Shown here: in pieces, positions 22,088 through 39,352 of the stretch
Layout of the letters: every line of letters begins with the position of its first letter
Numbering within the stretch: position 1 is the first letter of the stretch
Assembly: GCA_021613535.1 (NCBI GenBank)
Contig: CP075494.1
Location: 10,974,001 to 11,038,000, forward strand
Length of the DNA: 64,000 nt
From: Adineta vaga
Lineage: Eukaryota; Rotifera
Direction: 5' to 3'
Position numbers and translations under genes: made by a program
The notes under the pieces: model-generated
Database searches by the model: none
Told to the model about the DNA's origin: nothing
Seen by the model: the letters and a program-made list of their open reading frames with translations, nothing else

Positions 22088-25000
22088 TTTATCTGACCAA
22101 TTGACTAAGATGTAAATCTAGAAATACGAGCGAGTGTTATTCGATAGAACAGAACCATGTAAATGTCGACGAGAAGTTGGCCAACATTGAAAAAAAACTA
22201 CGAACAAATAACAACGGCTCCTACTCTACGGCTTGTCGTGTCGACGATGAATGATGGAGATGGAGAGAAAGAGAGAAGAAACGAAGAAAAAAGAAGAAGA
22301 GAGGAGAAAGGGGTGGCTTGATCGCACCCGCTCGCTTAAACGGACGAACAACTAAGAGAAAAAAATCAACTCTTTTCTTTTTTTTTCTTCTCCTTCTTCT
22401 TCTTCTTCTGTCTTACTGTAGGCGGTAGAGGTTCGTCTGCAGAGTAAGTATACCGAACGTTGCCGTTTTTATCCTCTTGTATCCTATCATACACAAGAAG
22501 AAAAAAAAGACTATATTTGACATTATCATGTGAACGTATGCAATGTATCTATAGATCGCTTGTCAGTTATCATTACAAATGTAAGAGACAAAAAAAATTG
22601 GACACGCATCGTATTTGAATAACAAACAGTAACATTCAATTCTTATATATAGAAATCGTTCGAAACGTCTAAATGACAAGAATTTCAAGTTGCTCTTTTC
22701 TTTTTATCCTAATTCAAGCAGAACATAACCTGTTATTAGTATATGAAGTTTGATGTCATTTACCAAAAAATGATCATTTGTTATGAAGAAAAAAAAAGCG
22801 ATTTTTTTTTGAGAAATAAATCAAATACATAGAAAAAAAAGACGAAAAGATTCTTTTTACAAACTGATCATGGATTGCCAAAGATGATCCTAAAAGAAAA
22901 TATATTTCATCATCAAATCATCATTGACAATGCTAAATAATTGTTATCCATACAATACAATCATCAGATCGATTGACCAAGCAAGAAAAAAGAAACACAT
23001 AATGATATGTCCTAGATAAAGCATAAATGGAAGCTGTCTACGAGTCGGTGATGTTGATTTACAATTTTTCATCCTGATTTAAGTGAATTGTAGAAAACGA
23101 GATGAATTCATTTGTGCAAGAACGATACATGTGCCACTAAAAACAATATTCAGTGAAAGTAACTTCTTGAAATCAGAAACATCTCTCCTAAAAATCAAAT
23201 GAAGAAATTGATTTTTTAATTATCACATTTGTTGATTGTATATAATGAAATTTTTGTTAATATTCATTGATAATAAGAACCTTGTACTGAATGTTTTTCA
23301 TTTGAAATGAACACATTTATATCTGAAAAATAAATTATATTGATTAGTCTGAAGGAAAGAGATTGGTTCTAAATTCAAGGTCAAAGAAAACTTGACTGTG
23401 TCAAAGAATTAAAAGAATACTTCGATCTTTGTATAGCATTTCAAAATAGACAATAGCAATGGTAAAACAATTACTACTTAGCTCATTATTTCTCTAATTC
23501 GAACATTTCAAAGAAAATGTTGTTACCGTACAAATAACTCCTATATAATCATGAATAATATCGTTAGCAACCGAATCACAAGATTTTCAAATATATAATT
23601 TCTGAAACGCATAATCTAACTGAACTTCAATAGTAGACGAAACATTTTTAGTACGATAATTTCAAATATAAGATTAGAATACATCCCTCTATCATTCCGA
23701 AATTTTCTGTTTGTTTATTCTAACATCTCAAAAATAAAAGTTTACTCAGTGAATACTCTATTCTAAACTGTCAATGTCTTCTCAACCATACGTCTATTTA
23801 TATTGTCATTACCTAAATCAATGTATTGAAATTGATTAAACTAAAAAATTTCAATAATAACAAGTTTATTCGATCGATTCATATGTTTCATTTAATCATC
23901 GATATTTTCCAGAAAAATTTTGCTGATCTAAAATACAAAATAATCAATAAACTATGATTTGAAAAAACAATCGTCCGAATATTTACATCACATGTTTTTT
24001 TTTAATTGTTTTGTGTTGTGTTTTCTCTCGTTTCTTTATCATATCTACCATTTTGTTTCGATGTCTTAATTGTTTATCTTTTGCGAAGGTCAATATTAAT
24101 TGAAATATCTATTCTCTTTTATATTGATATTCTTTTGGAAAAATTTATATATTTCTCCAAATGATGAATGTATTCGATTGAAATATTTCTGATAAACAAA
24201 GTGCATAAGTGTGTTAAATATTTAAATGAGTCATGTTAAGAAGTGACCAATCAAATGACTTATCACATTTTGATTATCATATTATTATGATTCTTTTTTT
24301 TCTTGTCAAAAGAGGACGTTATATATTTTTTTTCTCCTTTCTCCTCTATTTTATTTTTAAGGAACATGAGATTTTTCTTTGATATTTTGTTGTTGAACAA
24401 ACATACTTCAGCATGATTCTGTTGTGTACTTGTCTTCGTACATTTTCTTCATATGATTTATTTACTGTTCTTTTCGAATAGTCAAGTTTACTGATCGATT
24501 GAGAAGATAAATAAAAAGTTTATTTCTTCTTCTTCTTTTCTATCTCTATAAATAGTCGATTTCAGGAGTGTTAATTAGCATACGTTGAAGATTTGTTATC
24601 ATTTCATACGTTCTCCTCTTATTTCATCATCATTGTCATCGTAATTACTTTTGCTTTCGCTAATACATCGAGATATGTTTCTCTTCTCTAGTCGACTCTT
24701 TCTGTCATGAATGTGTAAATGCTTTTCAACGACTTCTTTTTCCTTTCTCTTAAGTCTTCATTTCTTTCTGAAAAAGAAAATTATTTACTTCTCACACATT
24801 TTATAGAATCTAGAATCTTCCTAATCGATCTCACCTTTCTTCTCGTCAAACATTTTTACGTCTTCTCATTACTGATTAGCATTTTTATACATTATTCATT
24901 GTTCATAATATACTCGTATAATTAGAAGAAAGAAACATGACTATTCGCGATTTAACAAAATTATTTTTGAAGATATCGATTTACGTTTAATCTCATTATC

Positions 25001-25741
25001 TTTTCTATCATCAATCCTTTTGTCTTTGCACGATTACATACATTCACACCTGAATCGTATCTTTCAAAAATTGTCTGCCGATGGGAATGAAAAATATGCT
25101 CTTAGGTCAACATGAAGAGTGTTCATTTTTTTTTAATAATAATAGCGATTTGTGTGCTCTGACGTGCAGATGAGTAGGTATGCGAGCGTGTGGATGTAAG
25201 TAGAAACGAGCGAACGATGCGATGAAAGTGACACTTGAGGAGTTCGGCTAGCTTGCGAGCTGACTGACTTGATTAAATCAAAATAAAGCAACGAACATAC
25301 ACACACTCACTCATATATTTATGTAGACATACAGAATAATAGACTAAGAGAAAAAGAAGAATAGATTCAAACATTTATAAACGACGCCAATTGGTCGTAC
25401 TCTTCATAGCAGCCAAGAATAACTAAAAGAAAGAAAAGTAGTTGAACAGACAACATAACACAATCCGTTTAACATTTCATCTTTTTACACACACATATAT
25501 ACAACATCATCTTCTTCTTCATTCTTTTCATTCATGCATGATTCCATTTGCTTTTAACAATCATAGACTTCGAAATGAGATTGAGAGACTACTCAAAGAT
25601 TTGCACTACTGCATTATTAAACTTGTTTTCTTCGTCTTTTGTTAGTTCTCATTCAAGCATTGTATTGCACGCTCGTACGCTTTCCACTACTATTATTATC
25701 AATCTTCGCTCGTTTCTATTTCTATTCTTCCTCTTCACTTC

Positions 25742-25744
<3 letters not shown>

Positions 25745-25773
<29 letters not shown>
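25745..25773. repeat. (TA)n microsatellite
   Basis: About 14 uninterrupted TA dinucleotides in the region upstream of Groucho. Confidence 0.95.
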
Positions 25774-25775
<2 letters not shown>

Positions 25776-27029
25776 TTCATGTATAAAGTACTACTAATAA
25801 TAATAATAAATATTACAAAAAAAAAGTAAAAAATTCTGCTTATAAATAATATTTGCCTGTCATGCACAACACTACACATATACTTTATGCATAAGTACTG
25901 ACATATTTTAACATAATCAATTCTTTTTTACATCGTTGAAGTAAGTAGAAAAAGACAGATGAAAATTTTATTAATTCTATCGTACTTTTATTTATTAGTA
26001 GGAATGATAAAAAGGGAAACCAACTTTTTCTGTCTTCCTTCTTTTCTTTTACTCGATTTTGATCGATGAAAAGAATGCACCTAGATCTAATCGGATAATC
26101 CTTGACGTAATTAAATTGTGTTTGTCGTTTAATCATGACCATATGTCAATCTTTCATTTCTTGTCAGTATTCCTTTTTTTTCCTCAAATGCTCTTCGCTC
26201 TCGATATATATATATATATAGATATATGTACACAATTATTTCCAATATGCATGTGCTTCTAGCTGCTGCATGTTGTCCTTTGGGTATATATTTATGTGCA
26301 TCACGAACGACAACTTTTGATCTTTTTTTTCTCTTCTTCCTGTATTGAAGGATGGTAGTAGGAATAGTGGCCTTTTGTCTTTTTTTATCGATCGCGATTA
26401 ATTAAGTATCTTTTCTCTATCCAGATCGTGTGTGTAAATTGGACACTTGTAGTCGGGTGAAGAGAGTAACACGCATTTGCTATACACGCCGTCGACGACG
26501 ACTCGTGTGTTTTTCTTTTCCTGTATGTATATATATATATATACATGCAACCTTATCACTCGCCGGCAGCAGCCATACTGCCGACAAGATGGGGGCACGC
26601 CAGGTCACGACAACGACGACGATTATTTTCTTCTTCTCTTCTCTTCTCTTCATCGTCGTCGATTCTCTTTTTCCGATGTGACGCGCACTACTGCGTTTTC
26701 TCTCTATATCGTCGACTAATAGAAAATGATTAGAACATGTTCGTTGTTCATGCACCCTGTTGTGCTCTTGTAAGATAACATATTTTTCAACATTTCATCT
26801 CAATTTGTTCTTTTTCATGTATTACTACAGTCATCATTCAATCGTCAAGTGTTATTTTGATGAATATATTCGATTTACATATCTCGTTATGATATGTCAA
26901 TCGATAATTTTATCGTCAACAAACTATATATATTTTCTTTTTTTTTCTTCTTTATTTAACATGAATTTTGTTTTTTTTCTCTTGAATCTATTGACATTGT
27001 TATTTGTCGATTTCTTTTACTTTTACAGA

Positions 27030-27071
27030 TGTTTATTCAACATCGCCATTGTGCACAACTAAATCGTTAAA
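27030..27071 (+). promoter_or_regulatory. possible upstream ORF in the Groucho 5' leader
   Basis: A 14-codon frame (13 residues and a TAA) begins one base after a good acceptor-like pyrimidine tract and ends about 180 bases before the Groucho start codon. If the leader extends this far, it would be translated first and could damp Groucho translation. Position is direct observation; regulatory role is inference. Confidence 0.3.
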
Positions 27072-27254
27072 ATCATCAAAATTCATTCACATACAAATCT
27101 CAAATTTGCGAATAATAATTTACATCATTCACCAAAACAGCATCACGACGATCATCTATTCAACTCGAATAGTAGTAAAAAAAAAAAGAAATTTATTAGC
27201 GGCTCCGGTTCCGCTTTATCGAATACCGGCGAACAAGAAAAATTCTCTACAAAT

Positions 27255-30460
<3,206 letters not shown>

Positions 30461-31274
30461 GAATGAATATAATTAGAAGCAAACAAACAAACAAATAAAC
30501 CAATACATACATACATACATACATGAGAACATTGTCTCTCTTTATATATTTTCTCTGACCTATATCTCTATGTCTATACAGTGAGTTTGTTTTCTCTCTT
30601 GTCTCGGGTCAGATATTTCCATGTTGTTCAATGTTGATGTTGTTCTTGTCATTCTATTCTCTTCTTTACATATATTATTAAATATATATGTCAATGTTTA
30701 CTATATTTTGTAAATAATGTTTTGTATTGTGCATGTGTATAACTCTTCTTTTTTTTTCTCTCTCTCTCTCTGTCTCTCGTCTCCTTCTTCCCTGCTTGTG
30801 TTATGTGAAGATGGAAAAAAAAGACAAAAAAAAACCAAATCGTGACGCGGATATTGATGTTTGTCTTCTTTTTTTGTGTTTGTAATTTATCTCTTGCTAT
30901 GTGTATAACAAAGAAAGAAATATCTGATCTGACAAAAACAAAAGCGATAATAATCTGTTTTTTCTTTGTCTCCGTGATTTATTAATGAATATATGTTTCT
31001 CAAGAATGATTCGACAAACATTAATTTATCAAGCAAATTTATGGCTTAGGAAAACCTATAAAAATATTTCAAAACTAAGAGCGACATCCATAGAGATCGT
31101 TCTCGATTTGTGTGCATCAGCTGAGCAGTACATGATGATTCTGTTGTTTTAGAAAAACGAATACGCGAAAAACATGATGAGTGAGAATCTTAAGTAAATA
31201 ATAGAGAGAGATAATGATGCAACACATGTATAGTGTCTTTTCAGATTTCTTTTCTTTTGATATCTGCACACGAA
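30461..31274. other. Groucho 3' flank / Rab7 5' flank
   Basis: Contains AAAC and ATAC microsatellites immediately after the Groucho stop, pyrimidine-rich runs (CT)n near 30759-30785, and poly-A. Most of it is probably Groucho 3' UTR. No gene seen. Confidence 0.5.
30479..30524. repeat. (AAAC)n then (ATAC)n microsatellites
   Basis: Two short tetranucleotide arrays, AAAC at about 30479-30499 and ATAC at about 30503-30524, in the Groucho 3' flank. Confidence 0.85.
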
Positions 31275-32226
31275 ATGGCTGGACGAAAGAAAGTATTACT
31301 TAAAGTCATCATTTTAGGTAGAAATTTCGCATTGAATTGAATTGAATTCATCCATATCATATGTTTGATAGGTGATAGTGGTGTAGGAAAAACAAGTTTA
31401 ATGGGTCAATTTGTTTCACATAGATTTTCCAATCAATATAAAGCAACCATCGGAGCAGATTTTCTAACAAAAGAAGTTCAAATTGATGATCGACTTGTTA
31501 CAATGCAGGTAGATCATGTGAAATGACTTTTATTTGAGAAATATTTCTTTTTGTTTCCATTAGATATGGGATACTGCTGGTCAAGAACGTTTTCAAAGTT
31601 TAGGTGTTGCTTTTTATCGTGGTGCTGATTGTTGTGTACTTGTTTATGATGTAACACAAGCGAATTCATTTCGATCATTAGATAGTTGGCGAGATGAATT
31701 TCTTATTGTAAGTTTTTAATATCAGAAAAGATGAATTGATAATATACTCTTTTTCTGTAGCAAGCTGGTCCTCGGGATCCAGAAAATTTTCCATTTGTGG
31801 TATGTAGAATTTTTCTTTCAAGAAAAATGTTTCATATGTTTGAATTTAAATTCAGGTTATTGGAAATAAAGTTGATCTTGAAAATCGTGTGGTTCGTTTG
31901 ATTCCTTGTTTATTTGTCGTCTTTTTTATATTTCTAATTAAATCTATTTTTAGATTCAAACTCGTAAAGCACAAAGCTGGTGTGCAGGTACGATATATGA
32001 AAGTAGATTTTGAATTTATGTCGATGAATTTACTTTAGAAAAATCCAATGTACCCTATTTTGAAACATCCGCTAAAGATGGTATCAATGTTGAAAAAGCA
32101 TTTGAAACTGTTGCACGTAATGCATTAGCACGTGAAAGAGATATTGATCCAACACCGGACTTTCCAAAGCCGATTATTATTCCAAACGAAAACCAACCCA
32201 CCCAAACAAATGGTTGTCCATGCTAA
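31275..32226 (+). CDS. RAB7A: Rab7 small GTPase, 206 aa
   Basis: Seven exons: 31275-31317, 31372-31508, 31564-31707, 31761-31799, 31856-31891, 31954-31987, 32039-32226 (207 codons). The P-loop GDSGVGKT is at residues 15-22, switch II motif [13 protein letters not shown] starts at 62, the guanine-specificity motif NKVD is at 125-128 and ETSAK near 155. The Rab7-specific stretches [13 protein letters not shown] and [10 protein letters not shown] are intact. The protein ends in CPC for double geranylgeranylation (human CSC). Rab7 controls late-endosome to lysosome traffic. The hypervariable tail is Pro/Asn/Gln-rich and unlike the vertebrate tail, otherwise nothing is unusual. Confidence 0.96.
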
Positions 32227-33830
32227 ATAACTAATAAATCAAAATACGATTATCAATCACGAAACGATACAAAGAAATGTTTTCTTTTTCATTTTTTAAT
32301 AATAATAATATCTTTATATAAAAAAAATAAGAAAATTCGAAGATATTCATACGTATAATCTTTTACTTGTTTTTACTGACTTAATGTCATTTTCGATATG
32401 ATGAGACAGATGATAAGACATATGATAAATGCCTTGTCATTATCATCTGAATAATAGACAAAAATGCATGTAAATATAATGATTCAATTCGATGTTTGTT
32501 TACATGATTTTATGAATGAATAGATTTCTAAATTTTAATTGTTTCATTTTCGAATTATGAGATTCGATAATTCGAATAAAAGAAAGTTCAAACATCTTGC
32601 AAAATGAATATAAAGATAGCTTCATCGTTTTTCTTCTTATTAACAACATGAGAAATTCAATAAGATCATTTAGTTCGGTATGTCGATATGAAGGTAAATC
32701 ATTCCAGACTTCCAACATTTGAATATGACATTTGAAGAAACAAATTAAACGTAAGTTATATAATATAGTTCTAAATTGTCACTCATTATAGAAAATGGGA
32801 CATATGTATTGCTCGGGTTACCGTAACATTTGATTATAGGTACTGATTATTTATTTTTCCTCCTCGTTCGAATGGACATAAAATAATAAATGCGTATTTT
32901 TATTCATCAAAACATCCACCTAGTGTATTGAAAATGATTGTGTTTGCCAATAAATAGCATTAAAAAAAGTAGTTTCTACAGGTAGTATACATCATCGCCG
33001 AAAACATTGCATGTTATTTTGACGATGACAGTTTATTCATTCTTCTCACAGTAGTATTTTCTTTTCATATAATGTAATTTTTTGTCAGATTTTAATCGAA
33101 ACATTTCTTTTTCTTTTGATGGAAAGACGTAAATCTGTACATGAATTAAAAAGTAAATATGGCATGCTCCTCGTGATGCTGATTGATGTCTGTTAGTGAT
33201 GTAAATAACCTTATATAAAGAGTAATGTTTTTTGGTAGATTAGGGTCATTTATAACGCGTTGCCCTTCTTGAATGTTTCAATTATCAACAATTACCTGAG
33301 TTTTTCTATTTAATGTATGAATTTCATTTCTTTTCTAAGATTTTGCATCGTATCTATCGAAAAGTAAGCAAAAACTGAGATGAATTTATATGAAGTATTT
33401 TATTTGATGTAGAAGCTACAGAGATATAGCGGCTAATAGCTTTTCTGAAAAGAAATAACGTATAAAAGTACTGTTCAGCTTTTATTTTTTTCGTTTTTCT
33501 TCGTCATGAAAATTTTCTTGAGCTTCATTGAAGTAAACTTCGTACGTCTTCATTTTAGATGTACTCTGAAGAAATGTTATTATACAAGCTATGCAGTATT
33601 TGACGAAAGATCATCTATACGTAAATTTATAATGCTTAACTATTCTTGACTTATACATTCTTTGATTTTATGATGTAGTCAATATTTCACTTCCATCATA
33701 TTCAAATAATATCTCGATGAAGACATATTTATTCATCAAATCATTACCATTCAAATATTCCTTCAATTTCAATATAAAATCTGTTCATATTTTTTTCTTC
33801 AGATAACAATAATTAATCAAGTCATTGTAC
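32227..33830. other. intergenic, no gene seen
   Basis: A/T-rich spacer between Rab7 and the subtilase gene. Poly-A/T and ATA runs follow the Rab7 stop. No frame with a family signature. Confidence 0.5.
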
Positions 33831-36800
33831 ATGGCAGACATTCAAGTAGATTTCACGAATGTGTCACAGAATTCACCACCACAACGGACCGTTGAACACG
33901 CATCACCTGGCGGTAGAAATCCCAATGCACAAAAATACAAGACAAATCGGTTAGTTCTTTTTTTTTCTTAAACCAGATAGATTCATGTCTTTCTGCAATG
34001 CGTAATTAGATCGTGTCTTGACAGACTTAATTTTCTCGGTCATTTTCATTTAAAAAGAAACTCGATATTTTTGAATGTGGACAAATATCAATATCTATAG
34101 CAATTGTAGAGAATAGTTTTAATAATGTATTTATTTTTAATTTGAAAAGGAATGAAGAGGAAGCTTCCGATGTCAAAAAACCGATGTATAAATGGCTTAT
34201 CATTGGATTGGCGATTGCTTTAGCAATAATTATAGTAGTACTTGTTATTGTTCTTCCCGTGGTTTTAACAAGAAAATCAAGTTCCTCAGGTACGACCTAT
34301 ACACATTTTTTTATCCGTTTACAACTCTTTACTTACATTGCTAAAAGAAATTTTTTACTGATAATTGTTAGTGTGTATAAGAATGAAGACATACATCAAT
34401 TGAATAAGATTTGTTCAGTAAAGCACGAAAAATCGATTTGGATTGATGACCATCATTTCTAATTATTTCTAGAAAGCGGAACATCTCAAACAACAACAAC
34501 AACACAACCAATCATTACGAAATGTCAATCAATTTTAACAAAAAGTAAGCTATATTTTTATTTTTCTTCAGATTATCGGGCCATCTAATTGTATATATTT
34601 CATCTAACAATCATCGCTTTCTCTTGTTTACTTGATAATAAAGCTGGATACTTTGCTAAAATTTTGTAGACTTTGCCAAAACAGTTGAACTACCATCAGT
34701 TAAAGATCAACAGAAAAAAGTCAAAATGGCATCAATTCCAGAAGGAATCAAAAGCAGTATGGTGATCAAAAACACTTATCTGATTGAGTTTGCTCCTGAT
34801 GCTGCTGTAAAAAACCAATTTCGTACAATTACGAAGTCTTTACAATTATCCCATGATATCGATCCATCCTCAGTAAAGATACGACGTTCTATTGAATCAT
34901 CATTATTTTCTGGAATATCATTTACTGTTGATCAAGATCATCCTATCGAAGCAATTGAAAGTATAGAAGGCGCCATTGCTATCTATCCAATTTACACAGT
35001 CTATGCTCCAAAACCTGTCAAAGTTTTTAGTTTTGATGAACTGTATACTACTGGTACTGATTCGATCAATTCATACAATTTGACAGGTGTTAATTATGTA
35101 CATGAACAGTTCAAGAACTATGGTGCAGGTGTCAAGGTAAATAAATCAGAGAATTCGACGTCTTCATTATAATCGTAATGACAAACTAACTTTCAAAAAT
35201 CTCTTCTTAGATATAACGAACAAATGTTGCAGAATTTGTTCGTTATTCTTTTCTAAACTGTACAAAGTAATTCAATATCTATATTTATTGTGTAGGTGGC
35301 TGTTATTGACTCGGGCGTTTACTATTTGCATCCCGCACTCGGAGGCTGTTTTGGACCAGGATGTAAAGTTTCCTTTGGTTATGGTAGTATTGCTACGGAT
35401 CTTCATAAAAAGTATGCTCATATATATGTATTATATTTCTAGATCTTATTGGAGATAGCTATAGTAGCACTAATCCAGTTGTCTTGCCCGATGATGATCC
35501 ATTGGATAATTGTTCGAGCAATTCTCACGGTACTTGTTTCTTTATTTCAGTTTTCATTATTAATTTCATACTTTTGCTCGTATAAATATCATACATAGGA
35601 ACCCATGTTGCTGGAATTATCGCCGCAAATGCTACTGGAATTACAGATATTTATTTCAGTTCTTATGTACCTTTCATTGGTGTTGCTCCACAAGTTAAAA
35701 TCGGTGCCTGTAAGAATGTCTGATGTTTTTGTTCTACAGCCCATTTTCATTTGTTTATTATTTTATTTGTGTACAGATCGTGTATTTAGTTGCAGCGGTA
35801 GCACATCATCAGGTATGTGTCGATCAATATCCCTTGTGATCGTTTTTTGTGTTTATTACACAATTTTACTATTCATCTGTAGATACAATTACCGAAGCAA
35901 TTTACCGTGCTTATAACGACAAAGTCGATATTAGTAAGTACAACCATATGATATTCGAGAAAGATTCCGATAAACTGTGATCATTGTCATATAATTATAT
36001 ACGTATTTCGAAATATTGAACTAAAAATCATTCCAATTTCTTATGCTTGAAAACTATTCATATAATAATTATCAATCCAACAGTGATTTCGCTTTGTAAT
36101 ATTGTATCAATTGAGTCAGAGTTATTTCTCAAAATAGAAAGCATTACATAAGTTAGTTTTATCTGAATTGATATAATGTTTGATAGTTCTATTTTGATGA
36201 ATGTGAAAACCGGTTCCTCTATGTTTAGTAAACTTATCTCTTGGCGGTCCTGGTCCGTATCCAGAAACATCTGATTCAGTGGCTATCCAACGAGTAACGG
36301 ATGCTGGAGGTATGGAGTTCTTTCTTTAATACAGTTTTCAAGTACGATTTTTCATTAATAGTATATGTGGTAGTGTCGGCAGGTAACAGCGGAGATGGTG
36401 GCATACAGACAACCGGTGATCCATCCAATTCGCCAGCTGCAATGTGTATCTGCTCCATTGAAAACAAATACACTCTGATGACTAATAGTTCAATTATCGT
36501 TACACCTAATGGTAGTAGAATTCTATATCAACCAGGATTGAATTACGGTGGATGGAAATCAATTGTTAATTCGACGATTGTTGTGAATGGTTAGTTGAAA
36601 ATATATCAGTGTAATTCTTGACTTGATCATCATATTTAGATGCGAATAGATCTATTAATGATGGTTGTTCTGGTCCATCAAAATCAGTTTTGGGAGCTGT
36701 TGTTTTATTTTCTTATAACTCTGACGATGTATGCAGTGCTGCCACTCGATGTAATCAAGCATCAGCTCGAGGCGCAATAGGTTGTCTTTTGTATAATGCT

Positions 36801-39352
36801 GCCGATATTGAAGGTCTCACTTCTTCTGATAAATTTCTTTTGCTAAAAAAATCATATTCTTTCAGGAGCAACAAATATTCCAAGTGGAAGTATCAGTTTG
36901 ATCGATGGATTAAATATTATTGCAAGTGTCGCTGCAAATTCTTCTACTATTTACATGTTCACTAATTGGGTCGAGCCCAACTTAGTGGTAAGGCCTCTAA
37001 ATTTTAATATCATAATTCTTAATATAGCATAACAAAACCTCACTGGTTTTTCCACAATACATCTGTTAAACGTAGAACGATATCAAGAAATAAAAATATT
37101 CCGACAGAATTATCCTGTACGAAGATTTCATAAAGAAAAGTTAAACTATAGATATAGGATATGAGATATAGTAGAAGAAAATGTTCGCGTAAATTGGTTT
37201 TACCTTTTTTTTCATTTATAGAACACCGCTGGAACAGTTTCTTCTTTCTCATCAATCGGACCAACAGGAGATCTCTTCTTGAAACCTCAAATGTGCGGTA
37301 TAGGTGGAAAAGTTTATTCAACCGTCTCGCCTATTGCTGCACAATCTGAAGGTGTATCAAGAGCGTATGCTTTTTATGATGGCACAAGTATGGCAGCACC
37401 TTATGTCTCCGGGTATATATTCTATCATATTATTAATATCAATTACATATTAGTTTTCGTCTATTTTTTTATCTATTCAACGTAGCGTAGACTTACTCTG
37501 AGACTCTGAACTGATATGACTATAATCTCTGATTCCAACTATCATGTTTCGAATTTAAAAAGAATACTACAATCTAGATCAAAGGGAGCATCTTTTAGAA
37601 TTTTTGAGCGTTCAAGTGTACAATTATTAACAATACTAAGCTAGCTGAAGTTTTGAGAAGAGTCCCGTATTTAAGAAGAAATTGAACTTTAATAGACTGT
37701 TTACAGAATTAAATAGATTATTATATCTTTGTAATTCATTGTCGTAATTTTCTTCAAAAGAATATATGATTACTAGAAAAAAGCAGTCTATCTTTTTCAA
37801 TAATGCTTTGGTTTCTTTTTTTTTATAGAACTTTGGCACTTTTTCTTGCAAGTATTGGAAATCCTCTTCCAAAAACGGCTAGTGGTATTTCTGCCGATGG
37901 AATTTGTCGACCACCATTTTCGCTAGCTATGAACATCTTTCAATCATCTGCCAAAATTGTAAACAACTATCAATCTACTCTTATTAGTAGTGCTATTCAA
38001 CAAGGTTCTGGATTAATCGATATTCGTCGTGCTATCACAGCCACTACTGTACTATCACCAAGTGAACTCTCATTGAATGATACAGTGCGAAAAGCTTCCT
38101 CGTATACAGTGAAAGTTTTTAATATTGGTACTACGACAGTTTCATATAAAGTTACTCATGTTGGTGCTGCTTTAGCTACTGGAAAGGACCTTGATGATGA
38201 TCAACTTTTAACTGCAATAAATTTACGATATTCATCAGATTATGCTGTAAGTTTCATTAAAAAACAAACGCTAATTCATAAATACTTATATCGTTTACAT
38301 CCAAAAACGTTTAAAATAGTATAGTCGTTTGCAAATAAATTCAAGAGAGGTTTATAAACATTCGTCGCTTGATTCGATAATCAATTAATTATATAGAGTC
38401 TCTAGATTTTGTTATTTTTCTTATATGTAGAATGTCACAATTGACCCAACTAGTTTTGAACTTCAATCTGAACAATCACGTGAAATCACACTTCGATTCA
38501 CACCACCTAGTACAGTGAATTCAGCACTTTTACCAATTTATTCCGGTTTCATATACGTAACCAATCAAGTCAATGGCGATGTTGTTCATTTACCATGTAA
38601 TAATGTTTTTTTTTTCTAAACTTTACTTTAATTTTCATCTTATGCATATCTATTTATATTCATTTTAGATATAGGTGTTATTGGTAACTATGGCAATGCT
38701 AGTATTATTGTTCGGACAACTTCGACTGACATTAAAACAGGAGTTTTAGACAATACTACTGCATACATAACAGATGAAGTACAATCAACTTTGAACGCGA
38801 GAGAAGGAATTAAATTTGTAATAGTAACAGCATGGTCGAGCCGTCGAATGATAGTAGAGGTTATTTCGGTAAATGACACCAGTTTACCTGGTCAAAGTCC
38901 AAGGTAATATTTAGTTTTACAACCTTATTAATATATACGAGAAGTCCGTAGAGAAAGGAGATAAAGACGATCGTTTTTGAAATTTTCAAAAAAACAAAAA
39001 TTCATATGATGTTATCTAAGAAGCATTGTTTAATAGGTTATGTTTCGATTTTTTTCGTTGTAGTTTGGGAATCTTACGTATTGAAGCAGAAAATAACTTA
39101 TTTGTCGCTACGAATGGACCGAGAAATACAGGTGTTGCAACTCAAACATTTAGTGATAGAGACATATACACTTGGTATGGTTATGTATGTGCAGCAGACT
39201 CGTTAGTTAGTTGCTTAAATGGAACAATATCTGCAATTCCTCAAGGCCAATATCGGATTCGAATTTCAGCGTTAAAACATTTTGGAAATGCTACGAATCC
39301 TAATGATTATGATGTTTATCGTTCACCATCCTTCTTTCTTACATATGAATAA
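33831..39352 (+). CDS. membrane-anchored subtilisin-like (S8) protease with PA domain, 1024 aa
   Basis: Eighteen exons: 33831-33949, 34150-34289, 34473-34544, 34670-35136, 35296-35383, 35443-35529, 35599-35709, 35777-35812, 35883-35933, 36229-36309, 36362-36589, 36640-36813, 36866-36987, 37222-37412, 37829-38246, 38431-38596, 38669-38903, 39064-39352 (1025 codons, frame kept at all 17 junctions). A ~54-residue cytosolic N terminus precedes a transmembrane segment at residues 55-79 and a Thr-rich linker. An I9-type inhibitor prodomain spans roughly 110-250. The catalytic triad is complete: D271 (VAVIDSG), H327 (GTHVAGI), S648 (DGTSMAAP), with AGNSG also present. A protease-associated insert sits around 455-575, and an Fn3-like tail follows. 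The core resembles fungal and bacterial Vpr-type secreted subtilases more than animal kexin/PC proteases (from memory of family motifs). The type II membrane anchor is unusual for that group. Confidence 0.88.

Larger units (their letters stand above)
22088..27254. other. 5.2-kb divergent intergenic region (PNUTS / Groucho)
   Basis: No protein gene is supported. The PNUTS-proximal 200 bases contain locally CpG-rich sequence (about 22200-22350), probably its promoter and 5' UTR. 22.4-25.2 kb is A/T-rich with mixed poly-A/T and looks like plain spacer. 25.4-26.8 kb contains pyrimidine-rich runs, TA repeats and a locally GC-richer block (26400-26760) that could be Groucho's first non-coding exon. 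A donor-like GTAAGAT near 26770 and an acceptor-like TTTTACAG ending at 27029 would define a 5' UTR intron (inference). Confidence 0.45.

Noticed and set aside
24719-26755. Cluster of short frames on both strands upstream of Groucho
   Set aside because: They arise from pyrimidine-rich and TA-repeat DNA, contain YIYIYI-type repeats and have no conserved features.
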